The notes under the pieces: model-generated
Told to the model about the DNA's origin: nothing
Databases searched by the model: none
Seen by the model: only the letters and a program-made list of their open reading frames with translations
NCBI GenBank assembly: GCA_039029135.1
Contig: JBCCGT010000002.1
Span: 186,001-250,000, forward strand
Direction of reading: 5' to 3'
DNA from: JALZVT01 sp039029135
Lineage (GTDB): Bacteria; Pseudomonadota; Gammaproteobacteria; Pseudomonadales; Azotimanducaceae
DNA: 64,000 nucleotides
Program-made: the position numbers and the translations under genes
In this document: piece after piece, positions 53,495 through 64,000 of the stretch
Layout: each line of letters begins with the position of its first letter
Numbering within the stretch: the first letter of the stretch is position 1

Positions 53495-53923
53495 TTACTC
53501 GCCGGCGATCGCACCGCCGGCGCGCTGCCAGGCATCGATCCCGCCGCTGAGGTTTTGCAGCCGCTCGAAGCCCAGCTGCTGCATGACGTCGAGCGCCTTC
53601 GCGCTGCGGCCGCTGGGCACGTTCGCGGCACAGTGGACGAGGTACACCTCGTCGCGCGACAGCGCCGCGACGGCATGGGCAAAGTCCGCGCCGTTGATGT
53701 CGATGTTGATCGCGCCGGGTATGTGGCCCGCCGCGAACTCCGCCGGCGTGCGCACATCGAGCACGCGCACCGCATCGAGCGCGGCGATCGCGGCCTGCGC
53801 CTCGACGTCCGCCGCGGCGGACTCGGCCGTTCGATCCGCGCAGCCAGGTGCGAAGAGCAGCAGCCCCAGCAGCAGAGTCGATGAGATCAGCGCGCCGAAT
53901 GGCTTTTGGTAAACGACTTTCAT
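53495..53923 (-). CDS. rhodanese-domain lipoprotein-like periplasmic protein
   Basis: This 142-residue protein has a hydrophobic leader LISSTLLLGLLLFAPGC, close to but not a standard lipobox because of the Pro before Gly-Cys. A rhodanese domain follows: VRVLDVRTPAEFAAGHIPGAINIDI and the active loop VHCAANVPSGR with the catalytic cysteine. A sulfurtransferase or cysteine-relay role in the periplasm is likely. It is upstream of the Tat protein and may act with it. Confidence 0.85.
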   Translation of the reverse strand: MKVVYQKPFGALISSTLLLGLLLFAPGCADRTAESAAADVEAQAAIAALDAVRVLDVRTPAEFAAGHIPGAINIDINGADFAHAVAALSRDEVYLVHCAANVPSGRSAKALDVMQQLGFERLQNLSGGIDAWQRAGGAIAGE

Positions 53924-54052
53924 ATCGGTTTCCCCGCTTGCAGGCCACTTGGAGTGTACGGCTTTCCGATGCATTTTCCAGGCGCCGCTCGCCGCGTGCT
54001 TGCGCGCGACAGAGTGCTTATCATCAGGCTAAGGGTTGAAGGGAGAACATCG

Positions 54053-55822
<1,770 letters not shown>

Positions 55823-55861
55823 CTGACATGGGCTGCCAGCGAATAGCCAACTCGCACGGGA

Positions 55862-57625
55862 TCAGGGCGATGGCACACCCCAGCGCCCGAATGTGACGTG
55901 GTATGAGAGACCCGCGGCAGTGGTCATTCGCACATCTCCCGCCAGGCTCTGCGCGCGCCGCCTGATGCCGCTGATGCCCATTCCGGGCTCCCAATCCGGC
56001 GCGAGCCCCACCCCGTCGTCGGCGTAGCTGAGAACCAGGGCGTCCTGCTGCAGATCGAGCGCCACGGAGACCTGACCGGCGGATGCGTGACGCAGTGTGT
56101 TCGAGACCAGTTCGCGCAGTATCTTGCCGAACTGATACGCGAACTCGCCCGACACGCGTAGATCATCGACCGCGCCGAGTGACTCGCGCCACTGAACCCC
56201 AGCCTCGGCGCAGCGCTTCGCGGCATCGGCGAATAAAGGCGGCAATACCTCATTCAGGCTCGCCGCCTGAGCGGTTTGCCCTGCGACGATTTCACGGATG
56301 TCGCGCAGTGCGGTGCGCGCAAGTGACTGGCTCTCCGTGCCTTCCGTCCGGTAGACCAGCGTCAACAGTTTCGCGCCAACATCATCGTGCAGATCCTGCA
56401 GTATGCGTTCGCGCTCCTCCTGCCGCGCGAGCGCCTGTCGGGCTTCAGCTTCGACCGCGCGACGCCTAGCCAGTACGTAACGGCTCGTGATGTGGCTGGC
56501 CAGTATGACGAACATGAGTGGCGCGCCGAACTGCAGCAGGTAGAAGGGTGTCTGCCAGTTAGGCGAATCGATCGGTGCAGCTTGGCGCACAAAATCGTTC
56601 ACACCCAGCAAGCCGACAACCACGAGACAGGCGCCGACAACCAGCGCATCCGGATTTCGGGTCCGTGCATACAACCATAACAACCATAGGCTCAGGTAGC
56701 CTACGACGCAGAGCAGTCCAAGGTGAAAACCGCGAACGGTTGCGTTGAGTTCAACTAGCGGCGTCAGCGCGTAGGTAACCGTCGCGGCTGTCGCCGCGAC
56801 AATCAATAGGCCTTCCAACCAGGGTCGGCGCACGTTGACGAGTCTGTGGACGAACAGAACGAAGAACACACCGGTCCACTCTAGATTCGCATGAATCAGC
56901 GTCCACCAGTCCTTCGCCGGCATGGGTATGTCCCTAATGAACAGATTGAGACAGTAGATCGACCACCCATGCGCAGCCAGCGTGAAAAACAGATTGCTGG
57001 CACGTCGTTCGATGAAGGCAAAGAACAGCGCGCTGAACAGCGCGGTGATGAGAACAACGGTGTAGAAGACCTGACTCAGGACAACCTGAATAAAGTGCTG
57101 GCGCTCGTAGGCCGGCAGTACGGCATCCCTGTCACCAATGCGCAGCGCCGCCAGATGCGCATAACCCGGATACACGCGCAGATGCAGATACAGGTAGTTG
57201 CCTTCCGCACGCCATCCCGTGGTCGGCAGCGAAAACAGCAATGGACGATGCATGTTGCGAGCGACTGGTTCATCAAACCTGCCACCGGAACCGAGATACT
57301 GTTCGTTGAAGTAAGCCCGCACGTTCGTTGAAACGCGCTGAATGTAGGCGGCCTGCAGCTTGTTCGGCTGTTCGTCGGCGAGACGAATTCGATACCACCC
57401 CTCCAGCCCAGCTTCCCAGCGCCTGTCCTTAGACCACTGGTCGGGTAGCGCGACCTCTCGCCAGCGGGCCGTCAACGGGGGTATCGCGCTCGACTGACTC
57501 GTAAACTCTGCCGCGCGAATCTGCTCGTATCCCAGAGCAAGGCTCGCCAAAGGACAGGTCGCAAGCAACAAAAAGAAGTAGATGAACGCTGCGCCGAACG
57601 CGCACCTGCCGGCCGGCGTCGTCAT
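55862..57625 (-). CDS. 7TM-DISM sensor histidine kinase (LuxR-type system)
   Basis: This 587-residue kinase has an N-terminal signal/anchor helix, a periplasmic beta domain (WYRIRLADEQ, YLYLHLRVYPG), seven helices (7TM-DISM), then a HisKA_3 dimerisation part with the phosphoacceptor in LQDLHDDVGAKL and an HATPase domain (ILRELVSNTLRHA, SYADDGVGL). Overlaps the response-regulator stop by four bases (regulator first). Such NarL-type systems often sense envelope or small-molecule cues. Confidence 0.88.
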   Translation of the reverse strand: MTTPAGRCAFGAAFIYFFLLLATCPLASLALGYEQIRAAEFTSQSSAIPPLTARWREVALPDQWSKDRRWEAGLEGWYRIRLADEQPNKLQAAYIQRVSTNVRAYFNEQYLGSGGRFDEPVARNMHRPLLFSLPTTGWRAEGNYLYLHLRVYPGYAHLAALRIGDRDAVLPAYERQHFIQVVLSQVFYTVVLITALFSALFFAFIERRASNLFFTLAAHGWSIYCLNLFIRDIPMPAKDWWTLIHANLEWTGVFFVLFVHRLVNVRRPWLEGLLIVAATAATVTYALTPLVELNATVRGFHLGLLCVVGYLSLWLLWLYARTRNPDALVVGACLVVVGLLGVNDFVRQAAPIDSPNWQTPFYLLQFGAPLMFVILASHITSRYVLARRRAVEAEARQALARQEERERILQDLHDDVGAKLLTLVYRTEGTESQSLARTALRDIREIVAGQTAQAASLNEVLPPLFADAAKRCAEAGVQWRESLGAVDDLRVSGEFAYQFGKILRELVSNTLRHASAGQVSVALDLQQDALVLSYADDGVGLAPDWEPGMGISGIRRRAQSLAGDVRMTTAAGLSYHVTFGRWGVPSP

Positions 57626-58272
57626 TCGCTGGCGGGAGATACCAGGCCGCGGCGCGCAGCCTCCATGGTGGCTTCAGCGCGGCTCGAAACGTTCAGCTTT
57701 CGGTAGGTCGACTTAACATAGCCCGCTACGGTATTGGCAGACAGTTCCAGTAGTTCAGCGGCCTGCACGGTGGTGCAGCCTTTGGCCAGCAGTGTGAGGA
57801 CTTCCTGCTCGCGCGATGTGAGCTGTACTTCGTCCCGCTGCTGTGCGGTGTCATGAAAGTGCGCCAGGATACGCCGTGCAATCGAAGGAGACAGCGGCGA
57901 CTCCCCAGCGACGATGCCCCGGAAGAGCGCGCTGAGTTGTTCGCGAGACTCGTCCTTGAGCACGTAACCCTGGGCTCCGGCACGCAGAGCTTCGAAGAGA
58001 TGCCGATCGTCTTCGAACACAGTGCTGACAATCTTGAACACCCGACCGTCGCGCTCGTGCAGCGTCCGTATCAGGTCGATCCCTGAGCCGTCTGGCAAGC
58101 CGATATCGATCACCGCGACGTCAGGCAAGGTTCTGTCGATTGCGCCTAAACCACTGGCCAGATCGGCGGCTGTTGCAATCTCGATGCTGGGAAATGCGCT
58201 GACCAGCGCTGTCCTGACCCATGCACGTGCCTCCCGATGATCATCAACTATGAGACCGCTAGCCGGGACCAT
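57622..58272 (-). CDS. LuxR/NarL-family response regulator
   Basis: This 216-residue regulator has a receiver domain (GLIVDDHREA acidic pair, phospho-Asp in VAVIDIGLPDG, switch Lys in YVLKDES) and a C-terminal LuxR helix-turn-helix (LTSREQEVLTLLAKGCTT, SANTVAGYVKSTYRKL). ATG at 58272 is preferred; a frame to 58395 passes through the palindrome at 58333. Overlaps the kinase gene. It likely binds the palindrome between it and the divergent lipoprotein. Confidence 0.92.
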   Translation of the reverse strand: MVPASGLIVDDHREARAWVRTALVSAFPSIEIATAADLASGLGAIDRTLPDVAVIDIGLPDGSGIDLIRTLHERDGRVFKIVSTVFEDDRHLFEALRAGAQGYVLKDESREQLSALFRGIVAGESPLSPSIARRILAHFHDTAQQRDEVQLTSREQEVLTLLAKGCTTVQAAELLELSANTVAGYVKSTYRKLNVSSRAEATMEAARRGLVSPASE

Positions 58273-58332
58273 GCATCTCCTAGGGCGCTTTTCCGCGATC
58301 CGACAGTGTAGGTCTGCGCGGCTTGGGCTGCA

Positions 58333-58348
58333 CCCCCCATTTGGGGGG
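58333..58348. promoter_or_regulatory. C6-ATTT-G6 palindrome, candidate regulator site
   Basis: Six C and six G flank ATTT, between the divergent response regulator (58272) and lipoprotein (58410). This compact inverted repeat resembles a response-regulator operator. A hairpin in RNA is the alternative. Confidence 0.6.
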
Positions 58349-58409
58349 ACGACGGAATAAAGTCCGCGCCAGACACTGGCTGTCCGCAACGACATTCAGG
58401 GGAGAGTCA

Positions 58410-58991
58410 ATGATGCGCACGGTCAAGGTACTGATAGCAAGTGCAATACTGATCAGCGTTACAGGTTGCGGTGGCGGGGGTGGAGGTTCGGATCTAACGC
58501 CCCCAACGCCGCCTCCGCCTCCGCCTGCTCCTCCGCCAAACAGCAGTCCCCCGCCCGCGAGCATCGACGACATCGTTCTCGACGCCGAATCCAGCGGCGT
58601 CATCGAAACCTTCGATAGAACGGACAGCCTCGGCGGCGTCGACGCGGATGACGACGGAATTCGCGATGACATTGCGGCCTACATCGACAGCTTCGAGTTG
58701 TCGTCCGCGAGGGCAAGCGCGGCCACCCAACTCGCAAGATCACTGCAAACGGGCATGACGATCGATGTACAGAACCCGCAGGCAGTACAGGAAGCGGCCG
58801 TCAGTTTGCGTCGCGCGGTCGCCTGCGTCGCCGAACGCAGTCCAGATCCTCTATCGATTTCAACGCTTGTACGCGCTCTTGAGGCGGCGACCGCCAACAC
58901 GCGCCAGCGAACCGATCAGTACATTGCCTTCAACAAGGCACTCGGTGGGGATGTGCTGCGCCTGCCAGACACGTCGGCGTGCAACAGCTAG
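58410..58991 (+). CDS. proline-rich lipoprotein, unknown
   Basis: This protein of about 193 residues has a lipoprotein signal (LIASAILISVTGC), a Gly-rich stretch, then a run of prolines (about residues 29-53) and an Asp-rich region (GGVDADDDGIRDDIAAYID), like a calcium-binding or thrombospondin-type-3 repeat. GGGAG lies 5-9 bases before the ATG. It is followed by a lipase-like gene with 10 bp between them. Function unknown; probably a secreted surface protein. Confidence 0.78.
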   Translation: MMRTVKVLIASAILISVTGCGGGGGGSDLTPPTPPPPPPAPPPNSSPPPASIDDIVLDAESSGVIETFDRTDSLGGVDADDDGIRDDIAAYIDSFELSSARASAATQLARSLQTGMTIDVQNPQAVQEAAVSLRRAVACVAERSPDPLSISTLVRALEAATANTRQRTDQYIAFNKALGGDVLRLPDTSACNS

Positions 58992-59001
58992 GGGAACGAG
59001 T

Positions 59002-60384
59002 ATGAACAGACTGTCGAAATTGATCATCGTCGCCCTGCTGTGCTCGCCGGGCGCTGGCGCCAGCGCAGAGGAAATCTGCACCGCTGAGGGTGGGTATGTT
59101 GTTGGCTACTTCAACGGGGTCGGAAATACGGCCGCAATGGCGTTGGCAGGCATGGCCGGCATCAAAAAGAGCATGCTCAATCGCTCGATCTTTACGACGG
59201 CGGAGGACGGATCGACGCGCACGTTCCTAGATGAGAACAACCGCAGTGAACCGGTCGCCTTCGAAGCCTTTTTCAACACCACCGGCTCGGAGAATGGCCG
59301 TTCGGTGTTCGAGGATCTCGTCGAAGTCTTTGAACAGCGCAGACTTGAACTGGGAGAGACAACCAGCAGTCGCTGGGATCTGTTCTGGGCGACGCTGAGC
59401 GGTCGCAGTTCGGCAACCCTGTGGGACATCTTGGCAGCTTCTGACACTGCTGCATTCAACGAATGGGAGTCAGCGCTGGCTGATGAACTAACCAATCGGA
59501 TAGTGGCGTCGCTCGGGCATCTCGTCGAGTCTCCCCCAACCGACCGCGACGCCGCCACGCAACAGACCCGGTTGAAGTCTCTGGCGGTCGAGGGCAAGAA
59601 GCTCCTGTTGATCGCGCATTCGCAGGGCAACCTGTTCGTCAATCCGGCATACGACGCCGTATTGGAGGTGGACGGGTTTAGCGCACAAAACGCTGCCGTC
59701 GTTCACATCGCCCCCGCCTCGCCGACGGTGCGCGGCGAGTACTCGCTGGCGAGTCGAGACATCATCATCAACGCGCTGCGCCTGACGGGTCAGTACACCG
59801 TGCAGGACAACAACGTGGATATTCCGCTCTCTCATCTGCAGGAAGATGTTACAGGCCATTTTCTGGTGGAGACCTATCTGAATCTGCTGCTGGAGACCGG
59901 CCCTCAGGTGAGCTCGATGTTCGAGCGCGCGTTCAACAGTCTGGTCACGCCGACGACGGACGCGAGCGAGGGATTCTTCACGGTTACCCTGACGTGGGAC
60001 GGTAGCGGTGATGTTGACCTGCACGCGTTCGAACCGGACGGCAGACACGTTTACTACGCCTCACGTCAGGGAAACGCCGGTCGACTGGACGTGGACAACG
60101 TCGTCGCCAGAGGCCCGGAGCACTACTTCGCAAGCTGCGACTCGCAGGCGCTGAGTACAGGCACCTATCGATTTGGCATCAACCACTTCGCGGCAGCAAA
60201 CGACCGAAGAGCGACCCTACAGGTGGCATCGCTCGCGGATGGCGTACTGTTCACGACCAATCCGCCGGTTGACGTCGGACCGGCGCAGGGCGCTGCGGGC
60301 AACAGCTCGCCCCGCTTGATCGTCGACGTGAACGTGTCGATCGACGACAACGGGGAGTATCGAGCCGTCGCGCGGACGAATTGA
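59002..60384 (+). CDS. secreted lipase-like/DUF2135 (YfaP-type) protein
   Basis: This 460-residue protein has a signal peptide (LIIVALLCSPGAGASAEE), an alpha/beta-hydrolase-like part with the nucleophile elbow LLIAHSQGN (serine between H and Q, with Gly after it), and a C-terminal DUF2135/YfaP domain (LTWDGSGDVDLHAFEPDG, VYYASRQGNAGRLDVDN). DUF2135 domains are often coupled to VWFA-like or surface partners. It is 10 bp after the lipoprotein gene and probably co-expressed. Ester hydrolysis is a reasonable guess; the catalytic acid and His are not visible to me with certainty. Confidence 0.78.
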   Translation: MNRLSKLIIVALLCSPGAGASAEEICTAEGGYVVGYFNGVGNTAAMALAGMAGIKKSMLNRSIFTTAEDGSTRTFLDENNRSEPVAFEAFFNTTGSENGRSVFEDLVEVFEQRRLELGETTSSRWDLFWATLSGRSSATLWDILAASDTAAFNEWESALADELTNRIVASLGHLVESPPTDRDAATQQTRLKSLAVEGKKLLLIAHSQGNLFVNPAYDAVLEVDGFSAQNAAVVHIAPASPTVRGEYSLASRDIIINALRLTGQYTVQDNNVDIPLSHLQEDVTGHFLVETYLNLLLETGPQVSSMFERAFNSLVTPTTDASEGFFTVTLTWDGSGDVDLHAFEPDGRHVYYASRQGNAGRLDVDNVVARGPEHYFASCDSQALSTGTYRFGINHFAAANDRRATLQVASLADGVLFTTNPPVDVGPAQGAAGNSSPRLIVDVNVSIDDNGEYRAVARTN

Positions 60385-60407
60385 GGGTTCGTCCTCACGC
60401 CGCATGC

Positions 60408-63400
60408 CTAGGTCTGCGGGACGAGCACGTGGGGCGCCGCCTGCTCCCTGGCCCAGCGGTTGATGGGCTGTATGTAGCGCGCCACCAGCGCATCGAGGCT
60501 GGCCCGCAGCACCTGCCACTCCTGTTCGAGATCGGCCTGACGCGCTCGCATGCCCGCCGTGACGGGCGCGCCCGATCGATCGATGGTATCCAGCAGATAG
60601 CGGACCTGGCCGTCGAACATGGTCGGGTACGAGTCCTCGTCTTCGTACGTTTCGAACTTGAGCTGGGTGATCTGTGCCTCCCACTCGCCGATCGCTGCGA
60701 TCGCGGGCTCGGCGAGCGCGCGCAGCTCGGCGCTGTCGTGCTGCGCCGCGAGTGTCGCGATCTGTCCGCGGGCTCGGCGGGCGGTGTCTAGCGTCAGCAG
60801 CGCCTGCTGCAGCAACCCTTTGACGTCGACCAGCGTCTGCGCCCAGTTTGTGATCTGCGCATCGCTTGCGAACCAGCGCGGATCCTTCGCGACCGCGAAC
60901 GTCGCCTCGCTGCTGGCACCGGCAACGCCTGATAAAGACACGCGTGCCGTGTAGGTGCCCGGCGCCACGCTCGGGCCGCCGTAGCCCGACTGGATGATGA
61001 CGTCGTCGATGCAGGCGACGTCGTCGGCGCGCAGGTTCCAGCTCCAGCGATTGAAGCCCTTCTCGACCGGCGCGTACTTGTGCTCAATGGGCCGGCGCGG
61101 ATCTTCGTTGCCTTTCTCACAGCGTTGCTGCGCGCCCTCGACACTCGACAGCGTGCGAATCACCGCGCCGCTGGCATCCAGTATCTCAATCGTCAGCTCC
61201 GCGCCCTCCGGCACATCGTCGCGAATCACGTAGTACAGCGGCACGTTCGGCGACGGGTTGGCGCCCTCGAAATCGCGCGGCCGGCTGCGCGGTTTGCCCA
61301 TCGTCCAGTCGGGCGGCGCGTACAGGTGCAGCGCTGTGCCTGCCGCGGCGCCCGATGCCTGTCGCACGACCCACAGATCATCAAGGACCCAGAACGCCCG
61401 CCCCTGGGTAGCGACCGCTAACCCGTCGGTGCGCGCCGCGAGATCCGTGATGGGCACGGCGGGCAGGTTCAGATCGAACGGCTGCCAGGCGGCGCCGTCG
61501 TCGAAGGACACGAACAGGCCCTTCTCGGTCCCCGCATACAGCAGCCCGCGGACGACGGGGTCCTCGCGCACGACGCGCACAAAGGCGCCGTCCGGCAGCC
61601 CGCGGTCGATGCGTCGCCAGCGCGCGCCATGGTTGGTGGTCTTATAGATGTAGGGTTCGAAGTCGTTGAGCTTGTAGCCCGTCACGGCGACGTAGGCCGT
61701 GCCTTCGGCGTGGGGCGACAGCTCGATCGCATTGATCATCGCCTCGCCACCGTGTCGAGGAGAAACGTCGCGCCAGTTCTCGCCGCCGTCCCGGCTCAGG
61801 TGCAGCAGGCCGTCGTCGGCGCCGACCCAGATGGTGCCCTCGTCGTTTTGGCTCTCCGCAATCGCAAAGATCGTGTGGTAGAACTCGGCGCCGACGTTTT
61901 CGGCGGTCAGCGGCCCGCCGTTGCGCCCCATGTGCGCCGGATTGTTGCGGGTCAGATCGGGGCTGACCTCCGCCCAGTTCAGGCCGCGGTCGGTGCTCTT
62001 CAGCAGGAACTGCGTGCCGTAGTAGATCGTCGCGGCATCGTGCGGGCTGACGATCACCGGCGGATTCCAGTTCGCGCGGTACTTCAGATCCTTAGAGTCC
62101 TTGCCGAATACCATCTCCGGATACGGAATGATCGAGCGCGTCTTTTCATTGTCGCGGTCGTATTCGGTCAGGGTGCCATTGATGGTGGTCGCATAGACGA
62201 GGCGCGGGTCGTCCGGGTCGAAGGCGATGTGCGCGCTCTCGCCGCCGCCGACCGCGTGATAGTCGTCCACCCCGATGCTGCCATCCCAGGCGGCGCTGGC
62301 GATGGATACCGTCGAGTTGTCCTGCTGGCCCGCATACAGCCGGAACGGCTGCTGATTATCGGTGTTGATGCGATAAAACTGAGCGGTCGGCTGATTGTTG
62401 ATCGAGCTCCAGCTCTTGCCGCCGTCGAAGGTGACGGTCGCGCCGCCGTCGTTGGCGTTGATGAAGTTATCCCCGTTCGCGGGGTTGAACCAGAGATCGT
62501 GGTGATCGCCGTGGGGTGCTCTTACCAGCGTCCAGTCCTCGCCGCCGTTCACCGACTTGTACAACCCGGTGTTCATGGCCCATACGGTATTGGCGTCGGT
62601 CGGATCGACTGCGATGTGGATGTAGTACCAGGCGCGCGCCCACAGCGCGCGGTGGCCGTTGATCAACCGCCAGGACGCGCCGCGGTCCTCGCTGCGCCAG
62701 ACGCCGCCTTCGCCCGGGCCCGCCTCGATGATCGCGTACACCCGCTCCGGTTTGTCCGGTGACACGGCGATGCCGACCTTGCCGATCAGCTCGGGCAAGC
62801 CGCCTTGCAGCTGCTCCCAGCTATCGCCGCCGTCGACGGACTTGTAGAGGCCGCCCCCCTCGCCGCCGGACTTGATGAACCAGGGCTTGCGGCCGTGGTG
62901 CCACATGCCGGCGTAGAGAACGCGCGGGTTGGTCGGGTCCATGGTGATGTCGGTCGCGCCGGTGTCCGCATTCACCTCGAGCACCAGCTGCCAGCTCTTG
63001 CCGCCGTCCTGCGTTCGGTACACGCCGCGCTCCGGATTCGGCGCCCAGATCTGCCCCTGCGCCGCTACATAGGCGATGTCGGGATTCGTCGGGTGGATCT
63101 GAATCTTGGCGATCTGCCCCGCGCGCGGCAGCCCTACGTACGCAAACGTCTCGCCCGCATCGGTGGATTTCCACAGGCCCTCGCCCTGGGATGTGGTGAC
63201 GCCGCGTATCGGCGCCTCGCCGGTGCCGACATAGACGATGTTCGAGTCGGACGGCGCTACTGCGATCGCGCCGATCGTGCCGACGGGAATCTGGTCATCG
63301 GAAATGTTGCGCCAGCTAACGCCCGCGTTGTGCGTCTTCCAAACGCCGCCGCCGGTCGCGCCCATGTAGTAGACCTGCGAGTCGCCCACTACACCGTGTA

Positions 63401-63548
63401 CGGCCGTGACCCGACCGCCGCGCCAGGGGCCAATCAGTCGGTACTCGAGTCCGTCGAAGCGCTCCGGCGCGACGCTCTCAGCGCGAGCCTCATCAGCAGC
63501 GATTGCGGCGAGCAGAACAAATGCGATCAGGGAGAAAAAACGGCACAT
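60408..63548 (-). CDS. sortilin-like BNR-repeat secreted protein
   Basis: This protein of about 1046 residues has a signal peptide (SLIAFVLLAAIAADEARA) and long beta-propeller repeats of the VPS10/BNR type: GGVWKTHNAGVSW, GLWKSTDAGETF, GVYRTQDGGKSW, GLYKSVDGGDSW, LLKSTDRGLNW, LHLSRDGGENW. A C-terminal part (about residue 850 onward) includes a beta domain and a helical segment. ATG at 63548 starts the signal peptide; ATG at 63611 adds 21 non-conserved residues. Function unknown; such proteins are abundant in Gram-negative secretomes. Confidence 0.85.
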   Translation of the reverse strand: MCRFFSLIAFVLLAAIAADEARAESVAPERFDGLEYRLIGPWRGGRVTAVHGVVGDSQVYYMGATGGGVWKTHNAGVSWRNISDDQIPVGTIGAIAVAPSDSNIVYVGTGEAPIRGVTTSQGEGLWKSTDAGETFAYVGLPRAGQIAKIQIHPTNPDIAYVAAQGQIWAPNPERGVYRTQDGGKSWQLVLEVNADTGATDITMDPTNPRVLYAGMWHHGRKPWFIKSGGEGGGLYKSVDGGDSWEQLQGGLPELIGKVGIAVSPDKPERVYAIIEAGPGEGGVWRSEDRGASWRLINGHRALWARAWYYIHIAVDPTDANTVWAMNTGLYKSVNGGEDWTLVRAPHGDHHDLWFNPANGDNFINANDGGATVTFDGGKSWSSINNQPTAQFYRINTDNQQPFRLYAGQQDNSTVSIASAAWDGSIGVDDYHAVGGGESAHIAFDPDDPRLVYATTINGTLTEYDRDNEKTRSIIPYPEMVFGKDSKDLKYRANWNPPVIVSPHDAATIYYGTQFLLKSTDRGLNWAEVSPDLTRNNPAHMGRNGGPLTAENVGAEFYHTIFAIAESQNDEGTIWVGADDGLLHLSRDGGENWRDVSPRHGGEAMINAIELSPHAEGTAYVAVTGYKLNDFEPYIYKTTNHGARWRRIDRGLPDGAFVRVVREDPVVRGLLYAGTEKGLFVSFDDGAAWQPFDLNLPAVPITDLAARTDGLAVATQGRAFWVLDDLWVVRQASGAAAGTALHLYAPPDWTMGKPRSRPRDFEGANPSPNVPLYYVIRDDVPEGAELTIEILDASGAVIRTLSSVEGAQQRCEKGNEDPRRPIEHKYAPVEKGFNRWSWNLRADDVACIDDVIIQSGYGGPSVAPGTYTARVSLSGVAGASSEATFAVAKDPRWFASDAQITNWAQTLVDVKGLLQQALLTLDTARRARGQIATLAAQHDSAELRALAEPAIAAIGEWEAQITQLKFETYEDEDSYPTMFDGQVRYLLDTIDRSGAPVTAGMRARQADLEQEWQVLRASLDALVARYIQPINRWAREQAAPHVLVPQT

Positions 63549-63751
63549 CAAGGCAGGCCTTTTCGTTAGACTGGGTTCGCCTTGAGTGTAAGGAACGGGG
63601 ACGGGAAACACTATTTAGGCGCAACAAGCCGCAATTGGGCACTGCCGGGTAGGAGCGGCGCGAGTGCCTGAGCGGCCGGCTTCGCCGTGTCGCAACACGG
63701 GGATCGCCGTTTACCGATAGCGCACAGACACAACATCCGGACGTTTCCCCG

Positions 63752-64000
63752 TTGAACCCAAAACAGATTGTTCCCGCGCTAGGGATAGCGCTCGCCTCGC
63801 TTTGCGCGCCCCCCCTGGCGGCCGCCGCCGAAGAGCCGGCTCTGCAAGCCACCACCCAACCCACACCCGAGCTCGCCGCCAGGCAGGTCTATGTGCCCGC
63901 CGATTTCGCGCGCTTCGTACCACGCACGGCGCTCGACATGGCCCGTCAGATACCCGGCTTTCCCATCAACGAAGGCGGCAACGATCGCGGCTTCGGACAG
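63752..64000 (+). CDS. TonB-dependent receptor-like protein, 5' part only
   Basis: The frame is open to the window end (83 codons). A TTG at 63752 starts NPKQIVPALGIALASLCAPPLAAAA, a likely signal peptide, followed by VYVPADFARFVPRTALDMARQIPGF and INEGGNDRGFGQ, which fits the plug start of TonB receptors carrying RGFG. No ATG is present upstream, and TTG has no obvious ribosome site, so the start is tentative. The rest of the gene lies outside the window. No Fur box is visible in the 200 bp upstream. Confidence 0.6.
   Translation, partial: MNPKQIVPALGIALASLCAPPLAAAAEEPALQATTQPTPELAARQVYVPADFARFVPRTALDMARQIPGFPINEGGNDRGFGQ

Overview
The window is GC-rich, almost fully coding DNA from a Gram-negative bacterium. 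It has TonB-dependent receptors, Fur boxes, signal peptides and a periplasmic azurin. The gene mix (many TonB receptors, GMC dehydrogenase, AtuA-like protein, membrane-anchored serine hydrolase, 7TM-DISM two-component system) suits a free-living gammaproteobacterium or related proteobacterium. This assignment is by impression, not by a marker gene.

The dominant theme is iron. I can read seven Fur boxes by eye (29-47, 4868-4886, 12302-12320, 18016-18036, 32993-33011, 40234-40252, 49837-49855), each in front of one gene set or between two divergent ones. They cover: (i) an IrtAB/YbtPQ-type ABC pair translationally coupled to a SAM methyltransferase (105-4728); (ii) a TonB receptor (4919-7228); (iii) a second IrtAB-type pair (12417-15955); (iv) a DUF2470 haem-utilisation protein opposite a small-membrane-protein/PepSY reductase cassette (17676-20214); (v) an MFS transporter with a histidine-rich tail opposite an ICMT-like membrane protein (31521-33705); (vi) a TonB receptor followed by an ABC-2 ATPase and a permease with a degenerate peptidase-like tail (40184 down to 33689), opposite a siderophore-interacting protein (40413-41132); (vii) a DUF6152/FAD-protein pair (49811 down to 47326) opposite fpr, two small membrane proteins and a second PepSY reductase (49879-52916). 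Read together, this looks like an uptake, reduction and release system for ferric-siderophore or haem-like complexes. The reductase modules are separate proteins rather than being fused to the ABC importer.

Among these are general genes: a membrane serine hydrolase with a pPOX protein (7.3-9.7 kb), ahpCF (9.8-12.0 kb), an aldehyde dehydrogenase (16.1-17.5 kb), DoxX, VOC and HAD proteins (20.3-22.0 kb), a GMC oxidoreductase (22.0-23.7 kb), and a TetR-controlled aminotransferase/FAD-oxidoreductase operon with a perfect operator palindrome (23.8-27.9 kb). Next come an ATP-grasp protein, azurin, a cytochrome b561-YceI fusion and a YceI protein (28.2-31.4 kb).

From 41.7 to 47.1 kb lies a cell-surface block: a modular DNRLRE/collagen-like/pentapeptide protein and two convergent paralogous beta-helix proteins that share an upstream 21-bp motif. 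The right end (52.9-64 kb) holds a Tat-type protein and a rhodanese, an AtuA-like protein, a histidine kinase/LuxR regulator pair with a G/C-tract palindrome, a proline-rich lipoprotein with a lipase-like/DUF2135 protein, a sortilin-like BNR protein, and the start of another TonB-type receptor cut by the window edge. I saw no rRNA, tRNA, CRISPR array, IS element or phage gene.
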